A stretch of DNA of 64,000 nucleotides, taken from contig NZ_FZOL01000003.1 in NCBI RefSeq assembly GCF_900188455.1, forward strand, positions 248,001 to 312,000. The letters run 5' to 3'. The DNA is from Pseudomonas japonica (GTDB lineage: Bacteria; Pseudomonadota; Gammaproteobacteria; Pseudomonadales; Pseudomonadaceae). Below the pieces are notes generated by a model, which worked only from the letters and a program-made list of their open reading frames with translations, was not told where the DNA came from and searched no databases. Shown piece after piece: positions 8,918 to 18,193 of this stretch (positions are counted from its first letter, which is position 1; every line of letters begins with the position of its first letter). A program made the translations under genes and the position numbers.

Positions 8918-10078
8918 ATGCAACTGACCTTTACCCCCAAGCAACAAGCCTTCCGCGCCGAAGTCCGGGCCTGGCTGGCGGACAACCTGCCACGCGAACC
9001 GCTGGCCAGCTACGACACCCGCGAGGGCTTCGAACAGCACCGCGCCTGGGAAGCGAAACTCTTCGACAGCCGCTGGTCCATGGTCATGTGGCCGGCGGAA
9101 CTCGGCGGGCGCGGCTGCGACCTGATCGAGTGGCTGATCTTCGAGGAGGAGTACTACGGCGCCGGTGCGCCGATGCGGGTCAACCAGAACGGCCAGCTGC
9201 TGCTCGGCCCGACCCTGATGGAATTCGGCACCGACGAGCAGAAAAAACACTTCCTGCCACGCATGGCCGCCAGCGTCGACATGTGGGCGCAAGGCTGGTC
9301 GGAACCCAATGCCGGCTCGGACATGGCGGCGATCACCAGCAAGGCGGTGCGCGACGGCGATCACTATGTGATCAACGGCCAGAAGACCTGGTCGACCCGG
9401 GCGATCTTCGCCGACTGGCTGTTCGGCCTGTTCCGCAGCGAACCGGGCTCGACCCGCCATCACGGCCTGTCGTTCCTGATGGTGCCGCTGGACGCGCCGG
9501 GCGTGAGCATCCGCCCGATCAAGGCACTCAACGGCAAGGACGCCTTCGCTGAAGTGTTCTTCGACGATGTGCGGGTACCTGTGGGCAACCTGATCGGCGC
9601 CGAAGGGCAGGGCTGGCACGTGGCGATGGCCACCGCCGGCTTCGAGCGCGGCCTGCTGCTGCGCTCGCCGGCACGCTTCCAGCACACCGCGCGCAAGCTG
9701 GTGGAGCTGTTCAAGGCACGCGAAGACGCCGCCGCCCGAGACCCGGGCCTGCGCGACGCGGTGCTGGACTGCTGGATGGGCGCCGAGGCCTATGCCTTGT
9801 CCGCCTACCACACCGTCGGCCGCCTCGGTCGTGGCGAGCAGATCGGCGCCGAGTCGAGCATCAACAAGATCATCTGGTCCGAACTCGACCTGAAGATGCA
9901 CGAAACTGCCATGCGCCTGCTGGGCGCTCATGCCGAACTGCGCGCGGGCGCGCCGCAGGCCGATGCGGCGGGCTGGCTGGAGGGCTTCCTGTTCGCCCAG
10001 TCCGGGCCGATCTACGCCGGCACCAACGAAATCCAGCGCAACATCATCGCCGAGCGCATGCTCGGCCTGCCGAAGTAA
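8918..10078 (+). CDS. Acyl-CoA dehydrogenase, IpdE1/FadE-type large subunit
   Basis: The 386-aa flavoprotein has an N-terminal helical domain, the FAD segment WSEPNAGSDMA and the C-terminal YAGTNEIQRNIIAERML. In ordinary acyl-CoA dehydrogenases the residue after that Tyr is the catalytic Glu (YEGT). Here it is Ala, as in the heteromeric steroid FadE/IpdE enzymes, where the base lies elsewhere. The ATG 8918 is preferred over an upstream TTG. The next gene, 9 nt on, encodes a second, shorter dehydrogenase chain, so an alpha2beta2 enzyme acting on the ring-bearing acyl-CoA is inferred. Confidence 0.82.
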   Translation: MQLTFTPKQQAFRAEVRAWLADNLPREPLASYDTREGFEQHRAWEAKLFDSRWSMVMWPAELGGRGCDLIEWLIFEEEYYGAGAPMRVNQNGQLLLGPTLMEFGTDEQKKHFLPRMAASVDMWAQGWSEPNAGSDMAAITSKAVRDGDHYVINGQKTWSTRAIFADWLFGLFRSEPGSTRHHGLSFLMVPLDAPGVSIRPIKALNGKDAFAEVFFDDVRVPVGNLIGAEGQGWHVAMATAGFERGLLLRSPARFQHTARKLVELFKAREDAAARDPGLRDAVLDCWMGAEAYALSAYHTVGRLGRGEQIGAESSINKIIWSELDLKMHETAMRLLGAHAELRAGAPQADAAGWLEGFLFAQSGPIYAGTNEIQRNIIAERMLGLPK

Positions 10079-10087
10079 GGAGCGGCC

Positions 10088-11146
10088 ATGGACTTCACTT
10101 TCAACGATGACCAGCTCGCCTTCCGCGAGGCCATCAGTCGCTTCCTGATGACCGAGGCGGCGCCGGAAATGCTCCGCGAGATCTGGGAAACCGACGCCGG
10201 GCGCTCGCCGGACCTGCGCAACAAGATCGCCGCCCAAGGCCTCACCGCGCTGTCCATCCCGGAAGAGGACGGCGGCCTGGGCATGGACGACGTGGCCTGG
10301 GCACTGATGACCCAGGAGCTGGGCTACTACGCGATTCCCGATTCCCTCGCCGATACCGCCTATGTCGCCGTCGGCCTGCTGCGCGAACTGGCGCCGGGGC
10401 ACAAGGCCCGGGTCGAGCTGCTGCCGCGTATCGCCGAGGGCAGCCTGCGCCTGGCCATCGGTCATGCGCTCAATCCGCTGGTCAGCGATGCGCAGTTGGC
10501 CGAGGTGCTGATCTTGCCCCATGGCGACGAGATCCACTTGCTGCCGCGGGCCGCGGTGGATGTCGAGGCCAACCCGAGCATCGACGCCTCGCGCCGCCTC
10601 GGCCGGGTGACCTGGCATCCGTCGGCGGCCACCCTGCTTGCCGGCGGCGAGCAGGGCCGCGCGTTGCAGGCGCGCCTGCTCGATCGCGGCGCGCTGTCGG
10701 TGGCCGGGCAACTGCTTGGCCTGGCCCAGCGCATGCTCGACCTGTCGGTGGACTACGTGGCCCAGCGCAAGCAGTTCGGCAAGCCGATCGGCAGTTTCCA
10801 GGCGGTCAAGCACCACCTGGCCGACGTCGCCCGGCACATCGAGCAGGCCAAGCCGGTGCTGTACCGCGCCGCCCATGGTCTGGCCCGCGGCGACCGCTCG
10901 GCCTCGCTGTGGGTCTCGCAGGCGCGCCTGGCCTGCTGCGAGGCCAGCTGGATCGCCGCGCGCAAGGGCATCCAGGTGCATGGCGCCATGGGGTACACCT
11001 GGGAAGTCGACCTGCAGATGTTCATGAAACGCGCCTGGGCCCTGGATGCGTCCTGGGGCGATCGCGGTTTCCACAAATCCCGTGTCGGCGACTACCTGTT
11101 CGCCGACGGCGCCCGGCTGGGGCCGGGCCACACCTTCGAGGACTGA
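10088..11146 (+). CDS. Acyl-CoA dehydrogenase, IpdE2-type partner subunit
   Basis: The 352-aa chain has the acyl-CoA dehydrogenase fold, with the KQFGKPIGSFQAVKHHLAD helix typical of the C-terminal domain and HGAMGYTWEVDLQMFMKR near the end, but no YEGT-type catalytic segment and a shortened middle domain. It is best explained as the non-identical partner of the preceding protein (FadE33/IpdE2-like). AAGGAG precedes ATG 10088, and the thiolase gene follows after 3 nt. Alone it would probably be inactive. Confidence 0.8.
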   Translation: MDFTFNDDQLAFREAISRFLMTEAAPEMLREIWETDAGRSPDLRNKIAAQGLTALSIPEEDGGLGMDDVAWALMTQELGYYAIPDSLADTAYVAVGLLRELAPGHKARVELLPRIAEGSLRLAIGHALNPLVSDAQLAEVLILPHGDEIHLLPRAAVDVEANPSIDASRRLGRVTWHPSAATLLAGGEQGRALQARLLDRGALSVAGQLLGLAQRMLDLSVDYVAQRKQFGKPIGSFQAVKHHLADVARHIEQAKPVLYRAAHGLARGDRSASLWVSQARLACCEASWIAARKGIQVHGAMGYTWEVDLQMFMKRAWALDASWGDRGFHKSRVGDYLFADGARLGPGHTFED

Positions 11147-11149
11147 TCC

Positions 11150-12301
11150 ATGCCCGAGGCTTATATCGTCGACGCCCTGCGCAGCCCCACCGGCAAGCGC
11201 AAGGGTGCCTTGTCCGAGGTCCATGCCATCGACCTCGGCGCCCAGGTGCTCAAGGCCCTGGTGCAACGCAACGCGATTCCGGCGGAGGATTACGACGACG
11301 TGATCTTCGGCTGCGTCGACACCATCGGCGCCCAGGCCGGGGATATCGCCCGCACCAGCTGGCTGGCCGCCGGCCTGCCGCTGAGCGTGCCGGGCACCAC
11401 GGTGGATCGCCAGTGCGGCTCGTCGCAGCAGGCCGTGCACTTCGCCGCCCAGGCGGTGATGAGCGGGACCCAGGACGTGGTCGCGGTGGGCGGTGTGCAG
11501 ACCATGACCCGCATCCCGATTTCCTCGGCGATGCTGGCCGGGCAGCCGCTGGGCTTTCCCGACCCGTTTTCCGGCAGCCGCCTGTGGCGCCAGCGCTTCG
11601 GCACGCAGCCGGTGGATCAGTTCTATGCCGCGCAACGCATTGCCGATCACTGGCAGATCAGCCGTGAGCAGATGGAGGCGTTCGCCTTGGAGAGCCACCA
11701 GCGCGCGCTGGCGGCCCGGGCGAGTGGACGCTTCGCCCGCGAGATCGTCGCCTGCGAGGGCCTGAACGAGGACGAAACGCCGCGCCAGACCAGCCTGGCG
11801 AAGATGGCCGAACTGCAACCGGTGGACCCGCGTTTCCCGTCGATCACCGCCGCGGTATCGAGCCAGACCTGTGATGCCTCGGCGGCCTTGCTGGTGGTCT
11901 CGGAAGCCGCGCTCAAACGCTACGACCTGACCCCGCGGGCGCGCATCCATCACCTCACGGTGATGGGCGACGACCCGATCTGGCACCTGACCGCGCCCAT
12001 CGCCGCCACCCGCCGCGCCCTGCGGCGCGCGGGCATGCGCATGGACGATATCGACCGGGTGGAGATCAACGAGGCCTTCGCCTCGGTGGTCATGGCCTGG
12101 GCCAGGGAACTGGACTACGACCCGGCGCGGACCAACGTCAACGGTGGCGCCATCGCCCTCGGCCACCCGCTGGGGGCCACCGGCGCGCGGCTGATGACCA
12201 CGCTGCTCAACGAACTGGAATGCAGCGGCGGCCGCTATGGCCTGCAGACCATGTGCGAAGGCGGCGGGCAGGCCAACGTCACGATCATCGAACGTCTTTG
12301 A
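11150..12301 (+). CDS. FadA6-type acetyl-CoA acetyltransferase (thiolase)
   Basis: The 383-aa thiolase has the nucleophile Cys89 in [12 protein letters not shown], the NEAF motif ([10 protein letters not shown]), [16 protein letters not shown] with the active-site His, and CEGGGQANV with the second catalytic Cys. The length equals FadA6 of the steroid C/D-ring pathway, which would release acetyl-CoA or succinyl-type products after IpdAB action. A general beta-oxidation thiolase is the alternative, but the operon context favours the pathway-specific form. Confidence 0.85.
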   Translation: MPEAYIVDALRSPTGKRKGALSEVHAIDLGAQVLKALVQRNAIPAEDYDDVIFGCVDTIGAQAGDIARTSWLAAGLPLSVPGTTVDRQCGSSQQAVHFAAQAVMSGTQDVVAVGGVQTMTRIPISSAMLAGQPLGFPDPFSGSRLWRQRFGTQPVDQFYAAQRIADHWQISREQMEAFALESHQRALAARASGRFAREIVACEGLNEDETPRQTSLAKMAELQPVDPRFPSITAAVSSQTCDASAALLVVSEAALKRYDLTPRARIHHLTVMGDDPIWHLTAPIAATRRALRRAGMRMDDIDRVEINEAFASVVMAWARELDYDPARTNVNGGAIALGHPLGATGARLMTTLLNELECSGGRYGLQTMCEGGGQANVTIIERL

Positions 12302-12317
12302 AACAAGGAGTCAATCC

Positions 12318-13196
12318 ATGGCTATCTGTAATGACCGCACGGTGATCATCACCGGTGCCGGCGGCGGCCTCGGCCGTGCCTACGCCCTGGCCTTCGCGGC
12401 CGAGGGCGCCAATGTGGTGATCAACGACATCCGTGCCGAAGCGGCGGCGGACGTCGCCGGGGAGATCGTCGCCAGCGGTGGCCGGGCCATCGCCAGCAGT
12501 GACGACATCACCACCCTGGACAGCGCCCAGCGCATCGTCGATGCCGCCCTGGCGGCGTTCGGCGAGGTGCATGTGCTGGTCAACAATGCCGGGGTGCTGC
12601 GCGACCGCATGTTCATCAGCCTGTCCGAAGAGGACTGGGACCTGGTGATGCGCGTGCACCTGAAGGGGCATTACTGCCTGGCCAACCTCCTTGGCCGCCG
12701 CTGGCGCGACCTGGCCAAGGCCGGCACGCCGGTGGCCGCGCGGATCATCAACACCAGTTCGGGGGCGGGGCTGCAGGGTTCCATCGGCCAGTCCAACTAC
12801 TCGGCGGCCAAGGGCGGCATCGCTGCGTTGACCCTGGTCCAGGCTGCGGAGCTGGCGCGCTACGGCGTCACCGCCAACGCCCTGGCCCCGGCGGCGCGCA
12901 CGGCGATGACCGAAAGTGCCATGCCGGACGTGGTCAAGCGGCCGGAGGACGGCAGTTTCGATGCCTGGGCACCGGAGAACGTCGCGCCGCTGGTGGTGTG
13001 GCTGGGCAGCGAGCTGTCCGCGCAGGTGACCGGGCAGGTGTTCGAGAGCCAGGGTGGGCGGATTTCGCTGGGGGACGGCTGGCGTACCGGGGTGACCCGG
13101 GACAAGGGCGCGTTGTGGCGGGTGGAGGAGGTGGGCGAGGCGGTGAGGGAGATTCTTGCTGAAGCGCCTGGGGCGCAGAAGGTTTGGGGTAGCTGA
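12318..13196 (+). CDS. SDR-family 3-hydroxyacyl-CoA dehydrogenase
   Basis: The 292-aa short-chain dehydrogenase has the cofactor motif TGAGGGLGRAYA, NNAG (about residues 92-95), the catalytic Ser in NTSSGAG, and YSAAKGG. AAGGAG is 7 nt before ATG 12318. It is longer than a minimal SDR and resembles the 17-beta-HSD type 4-like dehydrogenases that accompany ipd genes (Rv3548c/IpdF type). The likely role is oxidising a hydroxyacyl-CoA intermediate with NAD(P)+. It is the last gene of the operon, and no strong terminator is visible after it. Confidence 0.82.
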   Translation: MAICNDRTVIITGAGGGLGRAYALAFAAEGANVVINDIRAEAAADVAGEIVASGGRAIASSDDITTLDSAQRIVDAALAAFGEVHVLVNNAGVLRDRMFISLSEEDWDLVMRVHLKGHYCLANLLGRRWRDLAKAGTPVAARIINTSSGAGLQGSIGQSNYSAAKGGIAALTLVQAAELARYGVTANALAPAARTAMTESAMPDVVKRPEDGSFDAWAPENVAPLVVWLGSELSAQVTGQVFESQGGRISLGDGWRTGVTRDKGALWRVEEVGEAVREILAEAPGAQKVWGS

Positions 13197-13257
13197 TTCC
13201 CCCTGTGGGAGCGAAGCCCGGCCGACCTAGCATTTCTGTCAGTTGTTGCCCTGAGCC

Positions 13258-13317
13258 CCTGCTGTTTGAATCGAAGCGTCCTTGCATTGATGGAAGGACG
13301 CTAACGAACAGCAGGAG
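13258..13317 (+). promoter_or_regulatory. Nested hairpin covering the ribosome site
   Basis: Outer arms CCTGCTGTT (13258-13266) and AACAGCAGG (13307-13315), and inner arms AGCGTCCTT (13275-13283) and AAGGACGCT (13294-13302), are perfect complements. The AGGAG ribosome site of the next gene (13313-13317) lies partly in the outer 3' arm. This suggests translational control or an RNA thermometer. Confidence 0.6.
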
Positions 13318-13326
13318 TGAAGCACC

Positions 13327-13941
13327 ATGAGCAACCAGAACCCGCAGCCCCGGATCGGCTTGATATTGTCGGAAACCGAAATGTACGCGCCACTCAGAGG
13401 GCGTGAGAAAAGGGTCGATGCCACCGTCCGCATTCGCGATGGCGGCGTCGACTTCGACTTCACCGTCAACGGTCAGGCCGGCACCTTCACGGGCCTACAC
13501 CTGGAAAAGTCTTACCAGGCTGCCTCGCTGATGATCGACAACACCTTCATCCGCAACTACAGCGGTACCTGGCCGGTACAGGTCGAGATCATTGCCAGCC
13601 TGGATGCGTTCGAAGATCGCGCTACCCTGACGCTGTACGACACCCGTACCCTGCGAGCAGAGCGCGTGGTAGTGGCAATCAACCCTGACAGCTTGAAGAT
13701 TCCAACGGGCAACGAGTACGCGCAGGCGCACGTCCAGCGCCAGTTCTACGATGCCAATGATATTCCACTGCCCTTCGACGAGATCACCGAGACGCTCGAG
13801 GTGGTCCCACCGGTGCCTGGGGTAGAACTGGAAGGAGTGATGATCAGCATCAGCTCGATGCCGCACGCCGATAAGGTCAATGTGCGGGTGTCAGGACCGG
13901 ATGGGGTGAGCGGAGACGCCACGCTGACGCTGGTCAAGTGA
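13327..13941 (+). CDS. Hypothetical protein, unrecognised
   Basis: The 204-residue soluble protein is rich in beta-strand patterns and acidic residues. It has a repeated VxVRVSGPDG-like C-terminal beta segment and no signal peptide or membrane segment. No family was recognised. It stands alone after the ipd operon, is visibly less GC-rich than its neighbours, and its ribosome site sits within a long nested hairpin. A REP-like cluster follows. These are signs of an independently acquired gene, but not proof. Confidence 0.65.
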   Translation: MSNQNPQPRIGLILSETEMYAPLRGREKRVDATVRIRDGGVDFDFTVNGQAGTFTGLHLEKSYQAASLMIDNTFIRNYSGTWPVQVEIIASLDAFEDRATLTLYDTRTLRAERVVVAINPDSLKIPTGNEYAQAHVQRQFYDANDIPLPFDEITETLEVVPPVPGVELEGVMISISSMPHADKVNVRVSGPDGVSGDATLTLVK

Positions 13942-13956
13942 TCTCCAGGGCTGGAT

Positions 13957-14085
13957 GAGCTCCCACAGGCACCGCATCGATCTTGAAGCCGCTGGTGAAC
14001 CTGTGGGAGCTGGCCGGGCGGCGTTCCGCTTGCCGGCATTGACGGGACGCTATCGCGGGCAATGCCCGCTCCCACAAGGTGCGCG
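13957..14085. repeat. REP-like inverted repeats
   Basis: AGCTCCCACAGG (13958-13969) pairs with CCTGTGGGAGCT (14000-14011). A further half-element ending CCCGCTCCCACAAGG follows at 14060-14083. It lies between two convergent genes and may act in mRNA 3'-end stability. Confidence 0.65.
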
Positions 14086-14096
14086 GTGAGTCCTGC

Positions 14097-15248
14097 CTAC
14101 AACGGATAGTTTTTCAGCTCGCGCGCAATCAGCATCCTCTGTATCTCGCTCGACCCTTCGTAGATCTGCGTGATCCGCGCATCCCGGTAGTACTTCTCGA
14201 CCGGGTAATCCTCCAGGTAGCCATACCCGCCATGCACCTGGATCGCCATGGAACACACCCGCTCGGCCATCTCCGAGGCGAACAGCTTGGCCTGCGACGC
14301 TTCGCTCAGGCACGGCTTGCCCGCCGTGCGCAGGCGCGCGGCATGCAGGATCAGCAGGCGCGCGGCATTGAGCTGCACCTGCATGTCGGCCAACAGGTTG
14401 GCGATGCTCTGGTGTTCGTTGATCGGCTTGCCGAACTGGATACGCTCGCGGGAATACACCAACGCCGCTTCGAACGCCGCGCGGGCGATGCCCAGGGCCT
14501 GGGCGGCGATGCCGATGCGCCCGCCTTCGAGGTTGGACAGGGCGATCGCCAGGCCCTTGCCGCGCGCGCCAAGCAGGTTTTCTTCGGGAATCCGGCAGTC
14601 GTTCAGGGTCACCGCGCAGGTGTCGGAGGCGCGAATGCCCATCTTGTGCTCGCTGCGATCGACCACGAAACCCGGGTTGTCGGTGGGCACCAGGAACGCG
14701 GAAATGCCTTTCTTGCCGGCGTCCGGGTCGGTCACCGCGAAGACGATGGCCAGCCCCGCGCGGCGGGCATTGCTGACGAACTGCTTGGCACCGTTGATGA
14801 CCCACTGGCCATCCTTGAGTTCGGCACGGGTGCGCAGGTTATGCGCTTCGGAGCCGGCCTGCGGCTCGGTCAGGCAGAAGCAGCCGATCACTTCTCCACT
14901 GGCCAGGCGTGGCAGCCAGGCCTGTTGCTGCGCCGGGCTGCCATAGGCCAGCAGCGGGCCGCAGCCCACCGAGTTGTGGATGCTCATCAACGCGCCGGTG
15001 GCACCATCGCCGGCGGCGATTTCCTCCACGGCCAGGGCATAGGCCACGTAGTCGGTGTAGCTGCCGCCCCATTCCTCGGGCGCGACCATGCCCAGCAGGC
15101 CCAGCTCGCCCATCTTGCGGACCACGTCGTTGTCGATCCAGCCGGCCTTTTCCCAGGCCTGGGCATGCGGCGCGATCTCGCCACGGGCGAAGTCGCGGGC
15201 CATGTCGCGGATCATGATCTGTTCTTCAGTCAGTTCCAGGTCTTGCAT
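14097..15248 (-). CDS. Short/branched-chain acyl-CoA dehydrogenase
   Basis: The 383-aa enzyme has the complete acyl-CoA dehydrogenase layout: an N-terminal helical domain ([15 protein letters not shown]), [13 protein letters not shown], the middle beta domain, and [16 protein letters not shown] with the catalytic Glu. It follows a 3-hydroxyisobutyryl-CoA hydrolase-like gene by 16 nt on the same strand. That pair is typical of valine (isobutyryl-CoA) catabolism, so it probably makes methacrylyl-CoA. The CoA substrate cannot be proved from sequence. Confidence 0.85.
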   Translation of the reverse strand: MQDLELTEEQIMIRDMARDFARGEIAPHAQAWEKAGWIDNDVVRKMGELGLLGMVAPEEWGGSYTDYVAYALAVEEIAAGDGATGALMSIHNSVGCGPLLAYGSPAQQQAWLPRLASGEVIGCFCLTEPQAGSEAHNLRTRAELKDGQWVINGAKQFVSNARRAGLAIVFAVTDPDAGKKGISAFLVPTDNPGFVVDRSEHKMGIRASDTCAVTLNDCRIPEENLLGARGKGLAIALSNLEGGRIGIAAQALGIARAAFEAALVYSRERIQFGKPINEHQSIANLLADMQVQLNAARLLILHAARLRTAGKPCLSEASQAKLFASEMAERVCSMAIQVHGGYGYLEDYPVEKYYRDARITQIYEGSSEIQRMLIARELKNYPL

Positions 15249-15264
15249 GTGCGTGCTCCAGCCC

Positions 15265-16350
15265 TCAGAGGCCTTCGAAGAATTGCTCGACGCGCTGGCG
15301 GTCGAGGTCGGCGACGCTGGCGGGATTCCAGCGCGGCTGCTTGTCCTTGTCGATCAGCAGGGCACGCACGCCTTCCATCAGGTCGCCGTGCTCGAACCAT
15401 TGCCGGTCCAGGTGCAACTCCATTCTGAAGCAGTCCTCCAGCGTCAGCTGACGGCCCCGACGAAGCAGCTCCAGGGTCACCGCCATCGCCAGCGGCGAGC
15501 GGCTGTCCATCAGCTCGGCGGTCTTCAGCGCCCACGCGTGGCTGTCGGCCACGGTCACGCTGCGCAGTTGTTCGAGGATGCTGGCGATGTCGCCGAGGGC
15601 GAAGAAGTGATCAATGGCCGGGCGCAGTTCGGCCAGCGGCGGATTGACCAGGGTCTGGCTGCCCAGGCGGGCGAGCACGCCCTGCAGGTCCTTGAGCGGA
15701 TACGCGCTCCAGCTCAGTTGGTCGAGGTCGTGATCCAGCTCGGCCAGCCTGGTGCTGTCCAGGTACCAGTCGGCGAGGCCGCAGTACAGGGCGTCGGCGG
15801 CCTGGATCTGCACCCCGGTGACGCCCAGGTAGGTGCCCAGTTCGCCAGGAATGCGCGAGAGGAAGTAGCTGCCGCCGACATCCGGGAAGTAGCCGATGCC
15901 GACTTCCGGCATGGCCAGGCGGCTGCGCTCGGTGACCACCCGCAGTTCGGCGCCCTGGGCCAGGCCCATGCCACCGCCGAGGGTGAAGCCGTCCATCAGG
16001 GCGACGATCGGTTTGCGGTAGTGATGGATGAACAGGTCGAGGTCGTATTCCTCGACGAAGAAGTCCAGGTGCAGCGTCGCGCCGCTCTTGAAGCTGTCGT
16101 ACAGCGAGCGGATATCACCGCCGGCGCAGAAGCCCTTGGGGCCTTCGCCGCGCAGGACCACGGCATGGATCGCCGGATCGACGGCCCAGGCTTCGAGCTG
16201 CTCGCGCAGGCTGCGCACCATGCCCAGGGTGAGGGCATTGAGGCCGGCGGGGCGGTTGAGAATCAGATGGCCGATATGGTTGCGGACTTCGGCCCGTACC
16301 TGAGCGCTGTCCGCTTCTGAAGTAGTAGGTGCTTGAGCTTGTGCGGTCAT
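15265..16350 (-). CDS. 3-hydroxyisobutyryl-CoA hydrolase / enoyl-CoA hydratase family
   Basis: The 361-aa crotonase-fold protein is about 100 residues longer than ordinary hydratases, as HIBCH enzymes are. It carries [48 protein letters not shown] (with the family's Glu and Asp) and the long C-terminal extension. It should release 3-hydroxyisobutyrate and CoA in valine degradation, ahead of the acyl-CoA dehydrogenase gene on the same strand. A DspI-like fatty-acid signal role has been proposed for related Pseudomonas genes and cannot be excluded. Confidence 0.82.
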   Translation of the reverse strand: MTAQAQAPTTSEADSAQVRAEVRNHIGHLILNRPAGLNALTLGMVRSLREQLEAWAVDPAIHAVVLRGEGPKGFCAGGDIRSLYDSFKSGATLHLDFFVEEYDLDLFIHHYRKPIVALMDGFTLGGGMGLAQGAELRVVTERSRLAMPEVGIGYFPDVGGSYFLSRIPGELGTYLGVTGVQIQAADALYCGLADWYLDSTRLAELDHDLDQLSWSAYPLKDLQGVLARLGSQTLVNPPLAELRPAIDHFFALGDIASILEQLRSVTVADSHAWALKTAELMDSRSPLAMAVTLELLRRGRQLTLEDCFRMELHLDRQWFEHGDLMEGVRALLIDKDKQPRWNPASVADLDRQRVEQFFEGL

Positions 16351-16436
16351 CGCGGTCTCCCTGCTTTGTTATTGATTTTCCACGTGAATTGTCGCGGTGT
16401 GGACGAAGGGTCAAGGATCGCCCGGATCGTAGCAGT

Positions 16437-16490
16437 GCAAATTTGCCGAATACAATCGATAAAATCGCAGTGGCAATCTGCATTTTTGCA
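16437..16490. promoter_or_regulatory. AT-rich palindromes in divergent promoter region
   Basis: The 340-bp space between the valine-type genes and the porin holds the perfect palindrome GCAAATTTGC (16437-16446) and the near-palindrome TGCATTTTTGCA (16479-16490), with AT-rich sequence in between. This is a plausible operator for a regulator acting on one or both directions. The rest of the gap shows no gene. Confidence 0.35.
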
Positions 16491-16690
16491 TGAGCAACCC
16501 CGACCTTCGGTCGTACCTGCGACACTTTAGCCTTGTGACCCGCTCGCACAGGGGATTAGTTCCCCCGACCGTCGCTCCCCGGGCCCCGGCCAAAGCACCG
16601 TCGTCTTGCGTCCAATGCAGCGTAGGGCAGGGCGCGCGGGCTTTCGATAATCGCCTCCGACAACCGTCCCCACCGTTCGCGGAGAGCGTC

Positions 16691-17872
16691 ATGCACAAGA
16701 ATAAGAATGCCAATGCCCGTTTCCTGCCGTTGTTGGCCGGCCTCGCCACTTTCGGGCTCGTCCCGTTGGCCCAGGCGGAAATCATGCTGTACGACAAGGA
16801 TGAAACGACCTTTTCCACCGACGGCTACATCAACGCCTTCTACGTCAACAGCGACGTCGACCGTGACGGCGAGCAGTACGACCGCCGCCAGTCGCGGGTG
16901 AAGATGGGTTTCCTGCCCAACTACCTGGGCTTCAACATGACCAAGCAGATGGCCGACCTCAAGCTCGGCGGCCGTGCTTCGTTCTGGGTGACCATCAACG
17001 ACAGCGAGCAGAACGGCACCGACACGGCCATCGACGTGCGTCAGTTCTACGGCACCGTGGCCAACCCCGAGTGGGGTGAAGTGCTGATCGGTAAGGATTT
17101 CGGCCTGTTCGCCCGCTCCAACATCCTCCTCGACGAACTGCTCGCCGGTTATGGCCAGGTCAGCGATACCCTTGGTCTGGTGGACGGTGGCGGAGTGTCG
17201 TTCGGCAACATCGGCAGCGGTTACCCGTACCCGTTCCCGTCCTCGCAGATCACCTACCGTACCCCGGTAATGGAAGGCCTGCGCGTTGCCGTGGGCATCC
17301 TCGACCCGGTGGACACCAACGACAACAGCGCGCTGGGCAAGGCCTACCAGAAGAACCCGCGGACCGAGAGCGAGATCACCTACCAGTTCGACCTGGGCGG
17401 GGCGAAGATCTACAGCTGGCTCAACGGCAGCTACCAGACCTCTGACAACACCGACCACAACGTCGACAGCGTCACCTCCAAAGGCCTGGGCTATGGCGTG
17501 CAGGCCAAGATGGGCGCGTTCTCCCTGACCGGTTCCGGCTTCACCGCCAAGGGCATCAACCCGTTCTTCACCAACAACGCCGGTGAAGCCACCCTGCGCG
17601 AAGTGGACAGCAAGGGCTACCTGGTGCAGGGCTCGTACACTCTCGGCAAGAACCGCCTGGCGCTGTCCTACGGCAAGACCAAGGATGACGGCAACGGCGC
17701 GGTGAACACCGGTGCCGACTACGAGACCCGCGGCATCGCCCTGTTCCACACGATCAACGACAACCTCAAGCTGGTGGCCGAGTACAACCAGTTCGAAATC
17801 AACGGCCATCACGGCGACGCGCAGAACGAAGACACCGACACCCTGGCCCTGGGTGCCGTCCTCACCTGGTGA
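16691..17872 (+). CDS. Outer-membrane porin
   Basis: The 393-aa protein starts with a clear signal peptide (basic start, hydrophobic core, cleavage near AQA/EIM). It then shows alternating beta-strands with Gly- and Asp-rich turns and ends in an aromatic residue (AVLTW), as beta-barrel porins do. It has segments such as GEVLIGKDFGLFARSN and the DGYINAFY start typical of the general Gram-negative porin (Porin_4) fold. GGAGA at 16681-16685 is 5 nt before ATG 16691. The substrate is unknown. It is divergent from the valine-type operon and may import a related nutrient, which is only inference. Confidence 0.8.
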   Translation: MHKNKNANARFLPLLAGLATFGLVPLAQAEIMLYDKDETTFSTDGYINAFYVNSDVDRDGEQYDRRQSRVKMGFLPNYLGFNMTKQMADLKLGGRASFWVTINDSEQNGTDTAIDVRQFYGTVANPEWGEVLIGKDFGLFARSNILLDELLAGYGQVSDTLGLVDGGGVSFGNIGSGYPYPFPSSQITYRTPVMEGLRVAVGILDPVDTNDNSALGKAYQKNPRTESEITYQFDLGGAKIYSWLNGSYQTSDNTDHNVDSVTSKGLGYGVQAKMGAFSLTGSGFTAKGINPFFTNNAGEATLREVDSKGYLVQGSYTLGKNRLALSYGKTKDDGNGAVNTGADYETRGIALFHTINDNLKLVAEYNQFEINGHHGDAQNEDTDTLALGAVLTW

Positions 17873-17971
17873 ACCCCACCACCGCGGGGCAGTGGACCTT
17901 TTCCGGCAAGGCGCATCCTGCCGGGGAAGGCCTGCTGTCTTGCGGTGGTCTTTCTGCAACGCCGCCCACCT

Positions 17972-18093
17972 GTAGGAGCGTGGCTTGTCGTGTGACGAAC
18001 CACCGCGAAGGAGCGCGCAGCGGTCCCAGAATGGTGAATGCAGATGGATCGGGGACCGCGTTGCGCTCCTTCGCGGGCAAGCCACGCTCCTAC
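17972..18093. repeat. REP palindrome
   Basis: The left arm starts GTAGGAGCGTGGCTTG at 17972 and the right arm ends CAAGCCACGCTCCTAC at 18093, with inner GAAGGAGCGC/GCGCTCCTTC arms. It fills much of the 321-bp gap between porin and nosP, and no gene is seen there. Confidence 0.88.
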
Positions 18094-18193
18094 ACCCAAT
18101 TACCACCCCCACCCACTACCCAAGTAGCATTCGGCCCCATCCCCGCGCCTCATACACTGCCGCCATCCATTCCCCAATACGCTGGAGGCTGCA

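Noticed and set aside
8885..12166. A very long open minus-strand frame opposite the dehydrogenase, thiolase and related genes
   Set aside because: The plus strand holds complete conserved enzymes here. Open antisense frames are common in GC-rich codon use, and this one shows only Arg/Ala/Gly/His-rich sequence without motifs.
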